DNA of 64,000 nucleotides from Xiphydria camelus (GCA_963678675.1 OY783196.1:22112827-22176826); one strand, 5' to 3'. Shown: positions 11,991 to 24,505, counted from the first letter of the stretch. The notes: generated from the sequence alone by a model not told the origin. Numbers and translations: made by a program.

Positions 11991-14357
11991 CCATTAGCAT
12001 ATCAAGCATCGGCGATACCGCCGAGTATATGTACGAGTCTAGTTCGCGGCAGCCTCTTCGCTGCGGTTCGCGGCGGGGTATACGTTGTCTTGTGAAATAT
12101 ACAGGGATTCGTCTCCTGAAATATAGGTACGCGACAGACTTTTCCATCGCCCCACCCGGCGCGATGTTATATACGGTGGGCCGTATAAAGGTCGCGCGCG
12201 AGTGTGAAAAGGCAACTTTCAGACGTGGAAATTTCAAACGGCCCACGGTTCTTACGCGATGGCGGGATCGAGTGTGAAAAAAAGAAAGCCCAATCAAATT
12301 TCACCTTTTCATCGCGACGCCGACAAATACGTACCTTTTACGGCGTTTCAAAGGCGAACGTACATAACGCGTAAAATATAGGTAACCGTCTGCGAAAGTG
12401 GAATTAACCGTTTGCAGCTTACTCCAAGAAATCCAAAAGTGCCGGACAAAATATGTTTTTTTAGTATCGCGGGACGCACGGTTTCCCCCCGACGATGGAC
12501 GCGCCGCGTCGACTACGCGATATCACGCTTCGGCGAGAATCAATGTTCGGCACGACCGTTTCGACGGGAGAGCGAGGCGACGCCTAGAAGAGAGCGAAAT
12601 AATGTCGGCGACTCGCGCGAGAACCGCCCACGGCAAAGGGCTTTCCACGAAAGCTCCCGAGAAATCCTGTCATCCTTTGGCAATTACCTCAAATCGAATT
12701 TGACTGTCGAGCGAAAATGGCTTTAAAATACACCCCCTCTCGCGGAAAATACCTTTCCTCGGGACCCTTCCCAATTCCTATACTTTATTCGACTCACAGT
12801 CCGGCCTCCCGCGAGTTTCACCCCATACGTTTGAGTGCGTGACGTCGCCTGTAAATTGGAAACTTCGCCTCTCGGATTTTTTATTCCTATTTACGGCCTC
12901 GTTCGATTTTCTTCGATGATGATTTTTCGTGCGCGCTTAACGAAGACTCCAGCGTAGTGTGATCGAGTAGAGTGGAGATAAGATAAGGTAGTTGACTGAT
13001 TTTTTTTTACTAATGATTCGAAAAATTTGGACAAAATTATTTACCTCGTAGTTTTTTTTTTCAGTTTCGGCTTTACTTAAGCATATCTTTGGCATAAGTG
13101 CGTCTTTCGCTGCTCTTCGATGACGTCATAATTAAGCAGAGAAAAATGCGCTTATAACTCAGCGAATAATTATTTCTCCGGACATTTTATTTTTTCATGT
13201 GATATTGAATATAGATACAGATTACAAATTGAATTTAAAAATATGACCAATTTTTCTAGTCAAATACCATATTGTGCGATGGGCTTTCAAATGGTTGGGT
13301 GATCGTCGATCTGTAGTTTGAATAAATCATGAAAATTTCATACCCGCTGATTTCGTTATACCTACTAGAAATCATTTAGAATAAGAAAAAGAGGGAATTT
13401 AGAAAATGAGCAAAGCTGAACCATATTCTTATTTTTATTTCCATCCAAAAAACTCGCTCGATCCTCGACATGACGAAAGAAATTGAAACGCTTAAAATTC
13501 CAACTCGCGGTGAAATTGTACGTGTGGTTGCATGTTTCTCAAGTTTTTTCCCTTAAGATGCGACCAGCCGGTAGCCACGGTACCTCGCCGCAATCTCCGC
13601 GAAAAGTTTCGCGGAAGACGAAAACCGAGCGAACTGCAAACAGAATAAAGTTCAAGTTTCCGGAGGACAGTCTGGATGCGAACTGCCTCTGCCCGCGGTT
13701 ACGGAGGGGCGATAAAATATATCGTAGTAGTTTTAAGCGGCGAACGAAGAAAGAAACGAAGTGTCAACTGCCGCTATGAGACTATTCGTCTCGCTCGGTT
13801 GCACGAGAAATATTGCACAAAGAAGTTGGACTGATACCGATTGGTCTTTCAAATTGGTCGTATCGTGCTAAAGCCACTTCGTACTCGTATGAAGATATTC
13901 CGGCACTCGCAGCTGACGGTCGAGTTATACTACAGTGCCTCTCTATCGGCTGAAGTTCTTCCTACTTCCAACTCTGTGAGCTTATAGGCAGTTCGATAAG
14001 TTTGGATATCTATATAAATCGACGTGACACGCCGAAGTAACTTCTAAAAGTCTACGGGACTTTTTTGCTTGGAAGTTTCGTTCTTGCGTCAACGTTTTCT
14101 GCTCTACTTTTTTCACTCTCTCCGTTGGATAAAAATATAATAGGGTCGAATAAAGTACCTATAATATTTATTGGTAATTTAATAAAGGAGGTCGGTATTA
14201 AATATAAAAGGGAAAGATGCATCGTACTTTGTTGGAAATTATCTAATGATGAAGTATTTTGGTCAAATTCGCGTGTATCGCGAAAATCTTAAACAAATTT
14301 TAATTGAAAAAATACAGCAAAATAAAGTCTTGGTAAAACTAGAAAACTTAAAAGGTA

Positions 14358-14393
14358 TAATTTTGGAATAATCTACATATTATTCCAAAATTA
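14358..14393. repeat. Perfect 15 bp stem hairpin
   Basis: TAATTTTGGAATAAT pairs fully with its complement across a six-base loop. It is too short to be a typical MITE on its own and may be the centre of an old palindromic element. Confidence 0.85.
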
Positions 14394-14399
14394 CGTAAA

Positions 14400-15030
14400 C
14401 TGCGACTTTAGAAATGTAGAGTTCTGCGTTTGCTATAGTGAAATTTTATTTCCCATTTCTTCTTAACATAATTGGGAATTTATTAAGTAATTAGCCCTGC
14501 CTCTGATGCCGCCGAAATTTGGTCTACGGTCTCTGGGTTGATTTTCGAGGCGCCTAAACGACTAACCGGGTATACCCATGGGAAAACCATGAGGTTCCAA
14601 TCTATGGTGGAACATTTTTTCGTATGCACGGCCGGCTGGACTGGTATTATACGGTGAGCCTCGCGTCAAGTATACGACTCGCCATGAGAGCTCCCGTGTG
14701 ACGTCACCCGCAGTGCTTGCCGCGAGGCAAAACTGGCGCGTGTGACGATGTGTCACGAGGCAAGCAACGGTCTGCTACTCGTCTTTATAACTTTTCAAGG
14801 AAGCAAAATACAAGACTCGATCTGCGACAGAATGCACATATGCACGAATCAATATAACTTGATATGATTCGACAAAGACAAAGAGAAACTAAATTTTTCC
14901 GTGACATAAGACCGTAACGTCAATGTTACGTTTTCTCTTTACTCTAGATCCTAAAATATAATAATGAGACGAAAGTCGTGCTATCACTCTGCAACGGAAT
15001 ACTCATTCTTCCGATTCACACCCCAACATT
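14400..15030. repeat. Diverged dispersed repeat, copy 1
   Basis: Shares an ordered series of blocks with 50,890-51,500 on the same strand: TTTGCTATAGTGAAATTTTA, GGTCTACGGTCTCTGG, CCGCGAGGCAAAACTGGCGC, CAAGACTCGATCTGCGAC and AAGTCGTGCTATCAC. Spacing between blocks is similar, but intervening DNA has diverged and copy 1 has extra sequence around 14,560-14,660. There is no coding capacity. It could be an old non-autonomous element or a duplicated non-coding segment. Confidence 0.65.
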
Positions 15031-18000
15031 AATTTAAAAAACATGATTATGTTAACAAATTGAACAGGACAAATTAATTATGTAACCATTTTCTACACGG
15101 GTGTTGAGGGACAAGAGAGACATATTTTTGATACAACATACCATATTTATATATATAAATACTATATGCAATTATTTAACTTCAAAAGGCTTTGCTGGTT
15201 AAGTTCGAAATATGTATAATGCACTCGAGGTATTTAATGGAATTTATTCTCCAAATGAAATAGCGAGCAACACAAACAAAAGCTCCGCTTTTACTCGCGG
15301 CACTGACGTGAAGTGACGTCGGTAATTTGCTAAAAGCGCTTTCGTTCAATTTCACTGCTGGTAATTAGAGTCGGATTTTATTTCATTTAAACCATTCGAA
15401 CCTGAATGACTGCATTAAGAGAGGAAAACTATTTGAATTCTAACAAACTTTTTTCCCTTCAACTGCATATATCTGACGAATATTTCTCTGATTAAAATGA
15501 ATGTCTACTTTATATAAGTATCATTTCATTAAGCGATATAATACTGATTAAAATGAAATTAATATTCACTTGGGTCGTACAAAAAGTTTCGATATTACTC
15601 CAATGATCGTTCGTTTAATTTGAATGAATGTTCTCACAGTTTATACATAAATTTGTACATACTTTAACGAAGGGCATATACAATTCTAGAAATCGTCTAC
15701 GTAACACTAACATAAGTAAATCAGGAAAAAATGCGTAATACGACTTCCCAACTCTTCGTATAACAAAAACAACATTCTTCCGCGCTGTAGAATTCTCCAG
15801 TGCAATAATCTCTCCTTATTCACTCTACCGCGTTCGATATTGACAATAGCACTTGACCGTCGTCAAGTACCTCCTCGAAGACGCCTCGAGTATATCACAT
15901 AATCGTATCGTCGTGTTATCCCGCCCTCTCTTCCACGTCCTACGGCGGAGGGTGAGTGTATCTCGAGGGTTAGGCCGATTAAGAGATTTTTGAAAGCCCA
16001 TTTGCTCCTCGCGGAAACGGGGTCGAAGGACGGCGAAGAGGCATGCACAGGTCCGTATTCAAACATATCCCACGACTGGATCCGATGCGGATACATTTGT
16101 ACCTGTCATCCCGTCACAACCCTCCCTATTTTTCATCCCATTGACGTTTCCTCCTCCGGGATGAAGTGCTCCTTGCCGGAAGAGTGAAGAAGACTGAGAA
16201 AGGCGGACTAAACGGGCGGGAAAGCACGCGAGGAGCAAAGGGAGAAGGTCCTTTGTCTCCACGCGACCCCCGCAAGCGTCCGTCACAAAGCGCTGCGTCC
16301 GGTAAGGGCGAACGGGAGGAGGACATGCGAGCGGGATGCGAGCTGCAGGATACGAGCCCAAAGCGATTTCTCTTCGACGATCTCGTCCGATCGCGATCAA
16401 GGGGTCTGCTATCTCACGTTCTGGAAGTGGCAACCGCCTCTCCTCGACTTCCGCGACGGAAGTCGAGGCGAATTGTCAATTCCCCGAGAGCCCGACGCGT
16501 CGACTTCCGAAAAGTCGGGAGTGACCTCGCCCCGTCCCTCGCGTGTGACCGTCGTTTTTGAAGTTTCGAAACGCGATGATCGTGGCCGGACGGTGGATCG
16601 TCGCACGGGTCACTGCACATTTGGCCGGTACCTCCGGAAAATTGGATGGCGAAACGATGCCCGTAGGCTGCTGACCGGTGATTCCCGCTATGGAAAATGT
16701 GTTGATTTAGGGTACGGCGTTCCGAGCTCGTCCCCTACATAGGGTTTAACGACAAACCCCCGATCCGACGAATCAATTCGTTTACTTAGGAAAAATTAAG
16801 AGCTTTCCCGGGTCACCAGTTCGATACCCCGGGCGACTAATTGCTTGTAAATAACCCGATTAATGTAAGCGGAAGTTGGTTCGGATTCATTAGGATTCCC
16901 CTCACGGGCGATGACCCTCAATCGGGATTTCGACTCGTTCCCGTCAACTACGGATTAGAGAGCTTCGCGCGGCTGACGCGGTATACGCGTGGGTGATTGT
17001 GTCACGCGCTTCGCCAAATCTGAGAAACGTTGACGTCGGGACAGATTTACATCTCATCGTGTTGTCATCATCGCGATAAGCGGAAGTGTCGCGGGATTCG
17101 GTTTGGGATTTGTGACTAAATTTCGCGTACAGGGTTACCCCGACAGATCGCGCTATCGCTCGCGATTAATGATCGATTGCCCGTTATCAACCGCGATAAA
17201 TCATGGAGTTTCTGGCGGTATAACGTCCTTCCGTACGATTTTGCCAAGCTTTTTATGTCGTGCCACGAAATGGCGACGACGAAACAGGTGTACCGCGCGT
17301 TATCCTCGTAAATGTCGAAGCCGCGATGCTCAGGTGCACCTACCGTTACCGCGAGCTTTGCGATATAAAATCATATGGGTTCAACGTATGCCAGGGAGAT
17401 CATTGAGATGTAGGTACACATGTCATGGCATAGTGTGTAACGGTCAGGGAATTCTGGAGAACCTGGATTCGTCAGGGAATTCTGTCATGGAAAAGTCAGA
17501 GAGCCCAAAACATTGTTTGAAATTACTTTAGTACTTTAATTAATAAGTTGATTTCATTGTGGACATCTTCTAAGTATTGGGAATAATGTGTTCTTTCATA
17601 TCTAAAATTTTAATTTTTTCGAAAAATCTCTCGACTTAGGTATTGCATTTCCGTAACCACGACCGATTGCTCATCACTGCATCCCCCCCCCCCCCTTCAA
17701 GATAAAATACAGTCAAATCTCGTGCACCACTTTCATGCGGTTTTATTTCATCATTTTGGACTTGAGAATTTATCTTACGCGCGATTTCCTTTATATAACA
17801 TACGCATTTCGAAATACTACATATACATATATATACGCGAAAGGCTAAATTCAGGGTTTCAATGTGATTTGCAAAAACAAACCCAAGCGGTGTATACCGC
17901 TATGGCCTACCTTCGCCGTATCCCCTTCTACCTTCGACCCGCACAGTGATCGTCACGCGCTAGAGCCGATAACACGTCTGGCTATTCTTCCCTTGATCTA

Positions 18001-18106
18001 CTAATAATTTTACACTTTCACCGATAATCGAGTGAAGCTCGAGAAACCCATTAATCAGGAATGTAGTGATAAAATGATTGTACTTTAACGGACAGCCACT
18101 AATACC
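15031..18106. other. No supported gene; non-coding DNA with poly-C run
   Basis: Mixed AT-rich (15,030-15,840) and CpG-rich (15,880-16,740) DNA. Long open frames on both strands around 16,060-16,740 reflect GC content and carry no recognisable domain. A 13-base C run sits at 17683-17695. Confidence 0.55.
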
Positions 18107-18310
18107 AGTTTACCGAAGAAATAGTTTATTGTTAAATAATAAAAGTTAATTTAAATATGACGAAATAAATATTCCGTTGAAGAAGAATTAATATTCGTTA
18201 ATTGTTACAATGTCTGATTGTCTCGAACAAGAGTTTTGAAGTAATCACTCGTAAAACAATTAAATATTGTAATAGTTAACAAATATTTTTTAGCTTCGAT
18301 GAAATACTTG
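18107..18310. mobile_element. MITE-like element, family C, copy (right end worn)
   Basis: Shares the left-end region (TTTACCGAAGAAATAGTTTA) and interior blocks, including TAAATATTGTAATAGTTAAC, with the family C elements at 24,063 and 30,770. The right inverted terminus is not recognisable. Confidence 0.55.
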
Positions 18311-18520
18311 ATGTGATCGAAATTTTAGAAGTCAGTACGTTCGTGACATTGTGGCAATGCACCTACCGCATACTGTTTGACGAACACACTGGTTCAACGA
18401 CGCATCCAGAAATCTACAATATTCGCGGTAAGGGTAACAACGATTCGACAACGATGCAACCAGGCCATCGGTACGACTGTTCAACATACTCTGAGCCGTC
18501 GACACGCCATGAGAACGACC

Positions 18521-18541
18521 GGGGGGGGGGGGGGGGGGGGG
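18521..18541. repeat. Poly-G run (21 bp)
   Basis: Twenty-one consecutive G. Homopolymers of this length are prone to sequencing error, so the exact length is uncertain. Confidence 0.95.
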
Positions 18542-18677
18542 CACGTACTGGTGCTACATAAAAAGATTAATTCGAGTGCATTTCGTCATATTATCTACAG
18601 TGCAGTGGTGCAGTGAATATTTCCTACTGCACATAACAGGATATACGTATGGCATTTCTTCTTGAAATATCGAGTCA

Positions 18678-18749
18678 ATGGAAAATAATGAATCGCGAGA
18701 CCCCGTGACTACCCTCACAGACGACCCTTGGATCCAGATATACAGCGAG
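18678..18749 (+). CDS. Weak candidate first coding exon (24 codons), unknown gene
   Basis: An ATG at 18678 in the context GTCAATGG opens 24 codons (MENNESRDPVTT then LTDDPWIQIYSE) that run without a stop into the consensus donor GAG|GTAAGT at 18750. Acidic and polar composition and a good start context resemble a real initiator exon. No homology is recognised, and no downstream partner exon was identified. It could belong to a gene whose remaining exons are far away, or be chance. It is not the spondin N-terminus in any obvious way: it is not hydrophobic and ends in phase 0, whereas exon A needs a phase 1 partner. Confidence 0.25.
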
Positions 18750-18787
18750 GTAAGTAATTTTACGTGGTCTGACTGATTTTCCACCTC

Positions 18788-18803
18788 CCACACACACACA
18801 CAC
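18788..18803. repeat. CA dinucleotide microsatellite
   Basis: About eight CA units just downstream of the candidate exon at 18678-18749. Confidence 0.9.
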
Positions 18804-20008
18804 TTAAAAACGTCCGAGAGAACGATTATTATTGCATTCAGTGCCGTATCGGATCTGTACGTGTACGAAGTTCAGGGAAAACGAGTTATTCCAGGCTGAA
18901 AAGTCTGGAAAAGCCAGGGAATTTTATTTGTAAAATTAACTATACATACATCGTGATACATACACGTAGAGAACTGTGGGTCGATATTTTTACCGTACCA
19001 TTTGTGATCCCTGTATCATATTTTCACTGTCTAACGAAGTTTTTCAAAATATTTCAACTCTATCGTATACGTTTCGTATAAGGCGTGATTCGAATAGTTT
19101 CACTCCGTCAAATTTGTTACTGCACGTCTATCGTGCACTTAAGTAAGCGTACAACTCCCGTTCTACAGAAGTTTCACATCTGAAAAACGGCAGGCGTCGC
19201 GAGCACTCGCCCGCAAGAGAGTCATGCGTGATATTTTCATAATACAGGCCACCCGGCAGTGTCTCCCCTGTACGCTTAAAATGCCGAGCGTGATCGCACA
19301 CGTGCGTATTCCCGGAGCATAATAAAACCCGCGTGCGTAAATTGCGATGGTGGTCGTTAAAATCGCATAAAAAGAGCCTCGCTCGAGCGAATGGGGATCG
19401 ATATTGAAATTTCACTTGAACTTCTTTTTTTTCAATCGTATATCCCGAACCCCCGCCCGGTCCATCGTCCTTGAATGGACGAATGGAACTGCCGCTCGAG
19501 GGGGCGAAACCCCTCCGCCGTCGGTGAGGGTTGAAGAGGCCGCGCGGTGTGCCTGAAAGGGAAAATCCCCTTTCTACCGATTTGTTAGACCACATCTCCT
19601 TCCCGACCTCATTGTAGATTACGTGGGAGATGCGCTCTCGGCGCACGTATACGTGCGGAACACGTGTCAAGGGAAAATACGGTATATGTGTATACGCGCA
19701 CTCTCACGGAGGCCTCCTCTCTGCTCCTCGTTAGAGCGTGAACAATAGGCTGATTACCCCAGTTCTGTTTTGCCGTGTACCGCGCGCGTGCAGTCGACGA
19801 GTTTGGTTGCTCGGTGAGCTTGATAGCTATAGCGAACGACTCTCACACAGTGTGTCAGAAACTTCATAGAGCGAGACATTTTTATCGCAGCTCGCGAGCA
19901 ACAGCGTCGATGACGACCGACGTGGAAAGCCGCCGCGTGTACACGACGAGTCTGATTGCTCGATGAGCTTACCGCGGGGTGACGCGAACGGCTCTAAAAT
20001 GGCATGTC

Positions 20009-20551
20009 AACGCGGAAAAGGTATTATTTAAAAATCGTGAGAAAATCCATGAATTTGTACAGTTATCGCAATAACAGGGCTCCTTGCGATGAAACACACA
20101 CACACACATTGAAGCTTTTAATAGACCACAGCGTATTTCTTACAGTTCGTAATAGAACACCGAGAAAAAAAAAGTGGTTGAGACAGCCATTTTAGACTCG
20201 ACTGCTCCGGTTTTGTAACCAGCGGCAATTTTATATAATTATCGCAACAATTCTTTTGTTTCAGTAACTAAAAATAGTTAAAACAACTATTCAGACTTGG
20301 TACCGATTACCAAACTGGAGCAGTTGAGTCCAAAATAGTTGTCATAACCATGTTTATTTCTTTCAGTGTATAAACGTCGGTTTATACGATAAAATTTAAT
20401 AATCCGTTAATATCTGTCGGATTTTTACGGGTTTATACCGTTATGAATTGTAAAAAGTACGCCGCGTCTATTAAAAAATTCAACTTATTTCACCACGAGG
20501 AGCCCTGTTACTGATACTCACTGTAAGAATTACTAATCCTTTCTCTCCGTA
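20009..20551. mobile_element. Palindromic MITE-like element, family A, copy 3 (split by another element)
   Basis: The left half (20,009-20,156) has ACGCGGAAAAGGTATTATTT, CAGGGCTCCTTGCGATGAAA and TTCTTACAGTTCGTAATAG. The right half (20,370-20,551) has GTAAAAAGTACGCC, CACGAGGAGCCCTGTTACTG and TTACTAATCCTTTCTCTCCG. The halves are interrupted by a different palindrome at 20157-20369. A CA run (20095-20108) expands the left half. Confidence 0.75.
20157..20369. mobile_element. Palindromic MITE-like element, family B, nested in family A copy 3
   Basis: About 213 bp. The ends ACACCGAGAAAAAAAA and TTTATTTCTTTCAGTGT are imperfect inverted repeats. The inner arms GACTCGACTGCTCCGGTTTT and CCAAACTGGAGCAGTTGAGT are almost exact complements, as are GGTTGAGACAGCCATTTT and AAAATAGTTGTCATAACC. 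There is no coding capacity. Its position between two family A halves shows that it inserted later than that copy. Confidence 0.75.
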
Positions 20552-21898
20552 AATAAAAGTCGATACAGCAGTAGGTACATTTTTATCGCAATTTATTTTT
20601 AACGAAAGAGTCAAAGGCGTCAGGGGGGAGGGAAGCAATTGGCGGTACGGACGACTCGATCGGGCGGGATCGAACGATGACTCCGCGAGCGGTCAGGTCC
20701 TGCGAGCGGATCGAAGTAGGGGACAGCTGAGAATTTAGGAAGAGTGATTTGTGTGCGTGGCCACGGCTGGGATCTACAGGGTGTCTCGGATGCCTCGGCG
20801 AGCAAAAAGGCGCGTAGATGTCGAGGCGTTGACCTGTCGCCTTTTTTCTTCACAGTTCTTTCGTCGAGCTTTCCTCCACCTATTTTAATTCGAGCTCGTC
20901 AGCGTCTGGATTATTTCAGAGGCTGATACTCTCGCACCGTTGGGGTTCGTCGGGTTATTCCGACGATAGGCAGGTGGATCTCGCGGAGGGGTGAATGACC
21001 GTGAGACGCGGCGATGCGGACGGTATAGTTTTGGTGGGACGGGGAGTCTCCGGTGCGCCCTGAACTTTCGGGGGATGGATTGCGCATCTCGCGCTTTCGC
21101 GTGGATAAGTACTCGCGAAAAAACTCTCGCCGCAGGTGAAGAGTCGAGTCGATGCGCGAAGAGCTCGTAATTATTGTAAAGCACATCGATCAGGTTTAAT
21201 TAAGCAACGTCAGTTTCCTCTCAGCGTTTCGTTATTTACGGCATAAGATCGCAAACTTTCGTTACTCTATAGTTCGCGTAGTTTTATTCGCGAGAAGTAA
21301 TTATCGACCCGAGTCAACACCCGATCCGTGCCTTGATAATAAATTTATCTCCGGCAATCTCGCCGCCGGGAAAAGAATTCACCACTCCCCGCTACCCCAT
21401 TTCTCTACCACCTACTCATACCTACTCCAGTCCTCGAGTTTTCATCAAGATTATACAAACAGGAAACATTTTCACCATCCGCAAATGCAATTCTACTCGA
21501 GGCATTATCTTTCATCTCTGCTTTGCATTAATTCTCGTCGAGAGACGCGCGCACCGTAAAGCCGCCTCGGAGCCCGCGCCGTCGTCAACGATGTCGTACG
21601 ACGCGGACTATCGGAACTGGTGGGCGTAGTCTTTCCGAAGAGGGGTGAATAGCCGAGCGCGGAATCGGGCCGAGTGATTTGTGCGAACGACTGAATATAC
21701 GGAGTGACTCGCGCGGCCAGGGATTATTTTCGAATCTCGCTTTTCTCCTCGTTTCGAAGCGCTCCTCTCCGGAAGACTCGTCCGAGTTCATTTTTCGCGT
21801 TGATCGTACACGAAGAGGGGAGATGACCATTATTAGGCTCGCCGCGGAGGGCGAGGACCCTTCGCAGGGGTGAACGACCGAATTGTCCAGGCGGAAGA

Positions 21899-22064
21899 GT
21901 TCTACATAATTTGTGTATACGGTCCATATGTGAATTTGATCATATATGAATTATATATGATTTCTATATATAATGTGTTATTATTATTCAAAATAAATAT
22001 GTTTGAATTTTTGAGTGTTTGTATAATCCATAAATTAATCATATATGTACAAAATATATAGAAC
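21899..22064. mobile_element. AT-rich inverted-repeat element (tentative)
   Basis: A 165 bp AT-rich block inside otherwise GC-rich DNA. Its ends TTCTACATAATTTGTGTATA and TACAAAATATATAGAA are roughly inverted, and inner ATCATATATG motifs also face each other. The abrupt composition change supports an insertion. AT-richness makes chance pairing likely, so confidence is limited. Confidence 0.4.
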
Positions 22065-22119
22065 TTTTCTCTGCCTGGGAGTAAAATAGCGGCGAGTGAT
22101 TTGTAGGAGCGACGCGTTC

Positions 22120-22410
22120 TACACTGAGAGAAATAATTGCTAGTGTGAAAAGAATATGTCTTGAATCTCAAGAACATATAATCTTAACGATTTTTAATAA
22201 TACAGATTCTTAATCGAAGAATATATATTTTTGATTTAAGAATACCTTCGTTGTGAAACGAGAAATTCTTTTTGTGCGAAAAAAATAATTACTCGAGCCT
22301 ATCAAATATTTTCTTGTACAAAGAAAACCATTGCTTAATCCTGGAATTATATCACTTTTCTGATTGAAGAAAACATTTTTTTGATATCAGCAAACATTTC
22401 TCTGAGTGTA
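22120..22410. mobile_element. MITE-like element, family D (ends TACACTGAG / CTCTGAGTGTA)
   Basis: An AT-rich 290 bp segment bounded by TACACTGAGAGAAATAATTG and CAAACATTTCTCTGAGTGTA, nearly complementary termini with TA at both outer edges. The interior has several short inverted motifs (ATTCTTAATCGAAGAATA, TTGATTTAAGAATACC). It shares the terminal style of families A, B, C and E but not their interior. There is no coding capacity. Confidence 0.65.
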
Positions 22411-23961
22411 CGAGACGCTTCGAATATAACGCAACGACGACGCGGAAATAGGAGAGGAAGAGATTCGAAAGCTCGACCAACGTCTCTTTCCCGATCATCG
22501 ACAGAGATAACGAACCCTCCGATTCGCGTTTCAGTTAATCTTTGGCTCGTCGGCGCATCGCGAAACTGTTGTAGAGCTTGTCCGAATGGAATTCTGAATA
22601 ATACATCAAAAGCTCGAAGCCCCGACCGGATGGTTCGCTCGACAGTGACCAGAAGGCCGGAGCGAGAGGGAGAGGACGCGCGGAGTCGCTAGGGCTCGGG
22701 CGGAGGGTGGCGCGTCTGTCGAAAGGCTTTTCCCTTTCTCTCGACGTGCCGCCCTCCATCCGTCTTTCCAGTCAAACGCTGCGAGCACGGGAACGAAAAG
22801 CCGCGCGCCCATTCATAAACTCAATTTTTTAGGGTTGAAAGCGGAGCAGTCGAAGCCGTTGCATTTCAAACGTCGACAAATTACGGTACAGGCGTGTTGT
22901 CCGATCGATAACTGCTCGATCCGTCCCGATCCCCTTTCAAGTTAAATCGCGCTCCGACTGATTTCTCTCTTAATACCCTTACAATTTATTGGCTTGGAAA
23001 CGGACTCCGGGAACCTATAGCGGTGCGTACACGTTGTGCTAGAGACTCGAGGGTCATTTGGGTCCGATCTCTCGATCGGAGTTTTTCTCGATTCAAACTT
23101 TTTTCCACCCCGGAACATCGACCGGTCATACGTTTTGAGGTTCGTAGAGAAGTTTCGTGGTCCCCGTTGATACAGGGTAGACTGTATACGTGTAGAGGCA
23201 ACGGCGTGAAAGGGGATTCCATATCTGAGCGTTATCAGAACCGCGGCGCGTTCTATAATGGCACTGCAGATATCGGGAGTGGCGGGCCGAGAGCGCCGGG
23301 GGTTACAGAAAATCATTTAGTAAATTGCAACGCGGGAGCTTTCAATGGGGTCAGGAACGTTTCAGCGGGTCTTTTGAGTTAGCGGCATAGTGACGTACCA
23401 ATGGTCTGTGCGGTGACCCTCCCTCTCACGCGCAGAATGGGCGTCCGACATATAGGCGCGAGAGGGTGAGGATGGACGGTTTTGGGGCGTTGAAGCGAAT
23501 TCCTGTAGCCGGGCGATCTCGCGGACCACGCGGTGTAATGTATCAGGGGATGATTGTACGAACAAAACAGGGGACACCCTGTGTCAACCCTAAACAACGA
23601 CGCCGTTTACCCCGCTGACTTCCGAGGGTCTAGCGGAACGTTATTCGTACGGGCTGTAATCTCGCGAAGAGCGAGGCGCCGCGCCGCGAAGAAGAGGGCG
23701 AATGAAAGAGGGACCGAGGTTATCGGCCGCGCGAAGACCAGCCCATTTATAAACGCCTCGCTGGTTATTACTATATAAAGAAGACGGGAGCAAATGGTGG
23801 CGCTTCGCAGTTTGCGAGGCATATCTATCTACATTCACGTCAAATTTTAAAGGCGAACGAGAATAAAGATTCAAATTATCGCGCAAACGCGTGTAGGGGT
23901 AAATCTAATTGTCTAAAATTATGCTCCATACTTATATAATAAATACTTACACTGAATGATG
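22411..23961. other. No supported gene; GC-rich non-coding DNA
   Basis: Open frames on both strands overlap each other and carry no recognisable domain. No repeat or RNA gene was seen. Confidence 0.5.
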
Positions 23962-24505
23962 TACGGAGAAAAACGATTAGTAATCCCGTTAACAGGGATT
24001 CTCGAGGTGAAACATTACATTTTTTTAAATAGACGCAGCGTACTTTTTACAGTTCATAACAGTACCGAGAGTACAGTTTATTAATAGTAAATAAATGTAA
24101 TTTAAAATGCGGTGAAATAAATATTTCGTTAGGACGAGAAAATATATGTTAATTATTAAAATCTTTATCTCATTCAAATGGTTGCCTCAAAGGATTTAAC
24201 CGTGCTAAATAAATATTGTAATAGTTAACGGACATTTATTTGATCCAATAAAACGTTTATTCTTCCGTGTTCAAACGAACATTTATTAACTACAAATAAA
24301 CTGTCTTCTCGGTGAGTATAAACCCGTAAGCACCCGACACACATTAAAGAGAGATTGTTAAATTTTACCGTACAAACTGATGTTTATACTATTACCAACC
24401 GTAAAAAGTACGCTGTGGTCTATTAAAAACTTCAATGTTTTACGTTTACGTGTAAACGTTCATGGGTTTTCCCATGATTTTTTACTAAACCCTCGTCTCC
24501 GTGTA
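23962..24505. mobile_element. Palindromic MITE-like element, family A, copy 4 (split by another element)
   Basis: The left part has TACGGAGAAAAACGATTAGT, CTCGAGGTGAAACATTACAT and GCGTACTTTTTACAGTTCAT. The right part has GTAAAAAGTACGCTGTGGTC, AAAACTTCAATGTTTTACG and CCATGATTTTTTACTAAACC, ending CTCCGTGTA. A family C element occupies 24063-24315 between the halves. The right terminus is close to the exact complement of the left terminus of copy 1. Confidence 0.75.
24063..24315. mobile_element. MITE-like element, family C, nested in family A copy 4
   Basis: The ends TACCGAGAGTACAGTTTATT and AAATAAACTGTCTTCTCGGTG are inverted repeats, and the pairing continues inward (AATAGTAAATAAATG against CATTTATTAACTAC). 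The interior shares AAATAAATATTTCGTTAGGA-type and TAATAGTTAACGG-type blocks with the copies at 18,107 and 30,770. Confidence 0.75.

Larger units (their letters stand above)
7601..14357. other. No supported gene; non-coding DNA
   Basis: No exon-like frames with matching splice sites were recognised. The segment 10,440-11,650 is AT-rich with stop codons in all frames. Named contents are a tandem duplication at 10575-10651 and a possible SINE-like fragment near 11,870-11,990. Confidence 0.6.

Noticed and set aside
16801..16845. GTTCGATACC motif as a tRNA T-arm
   Set aside because: No acceptor stem, D-arm or anticodon arm could be folded around it.
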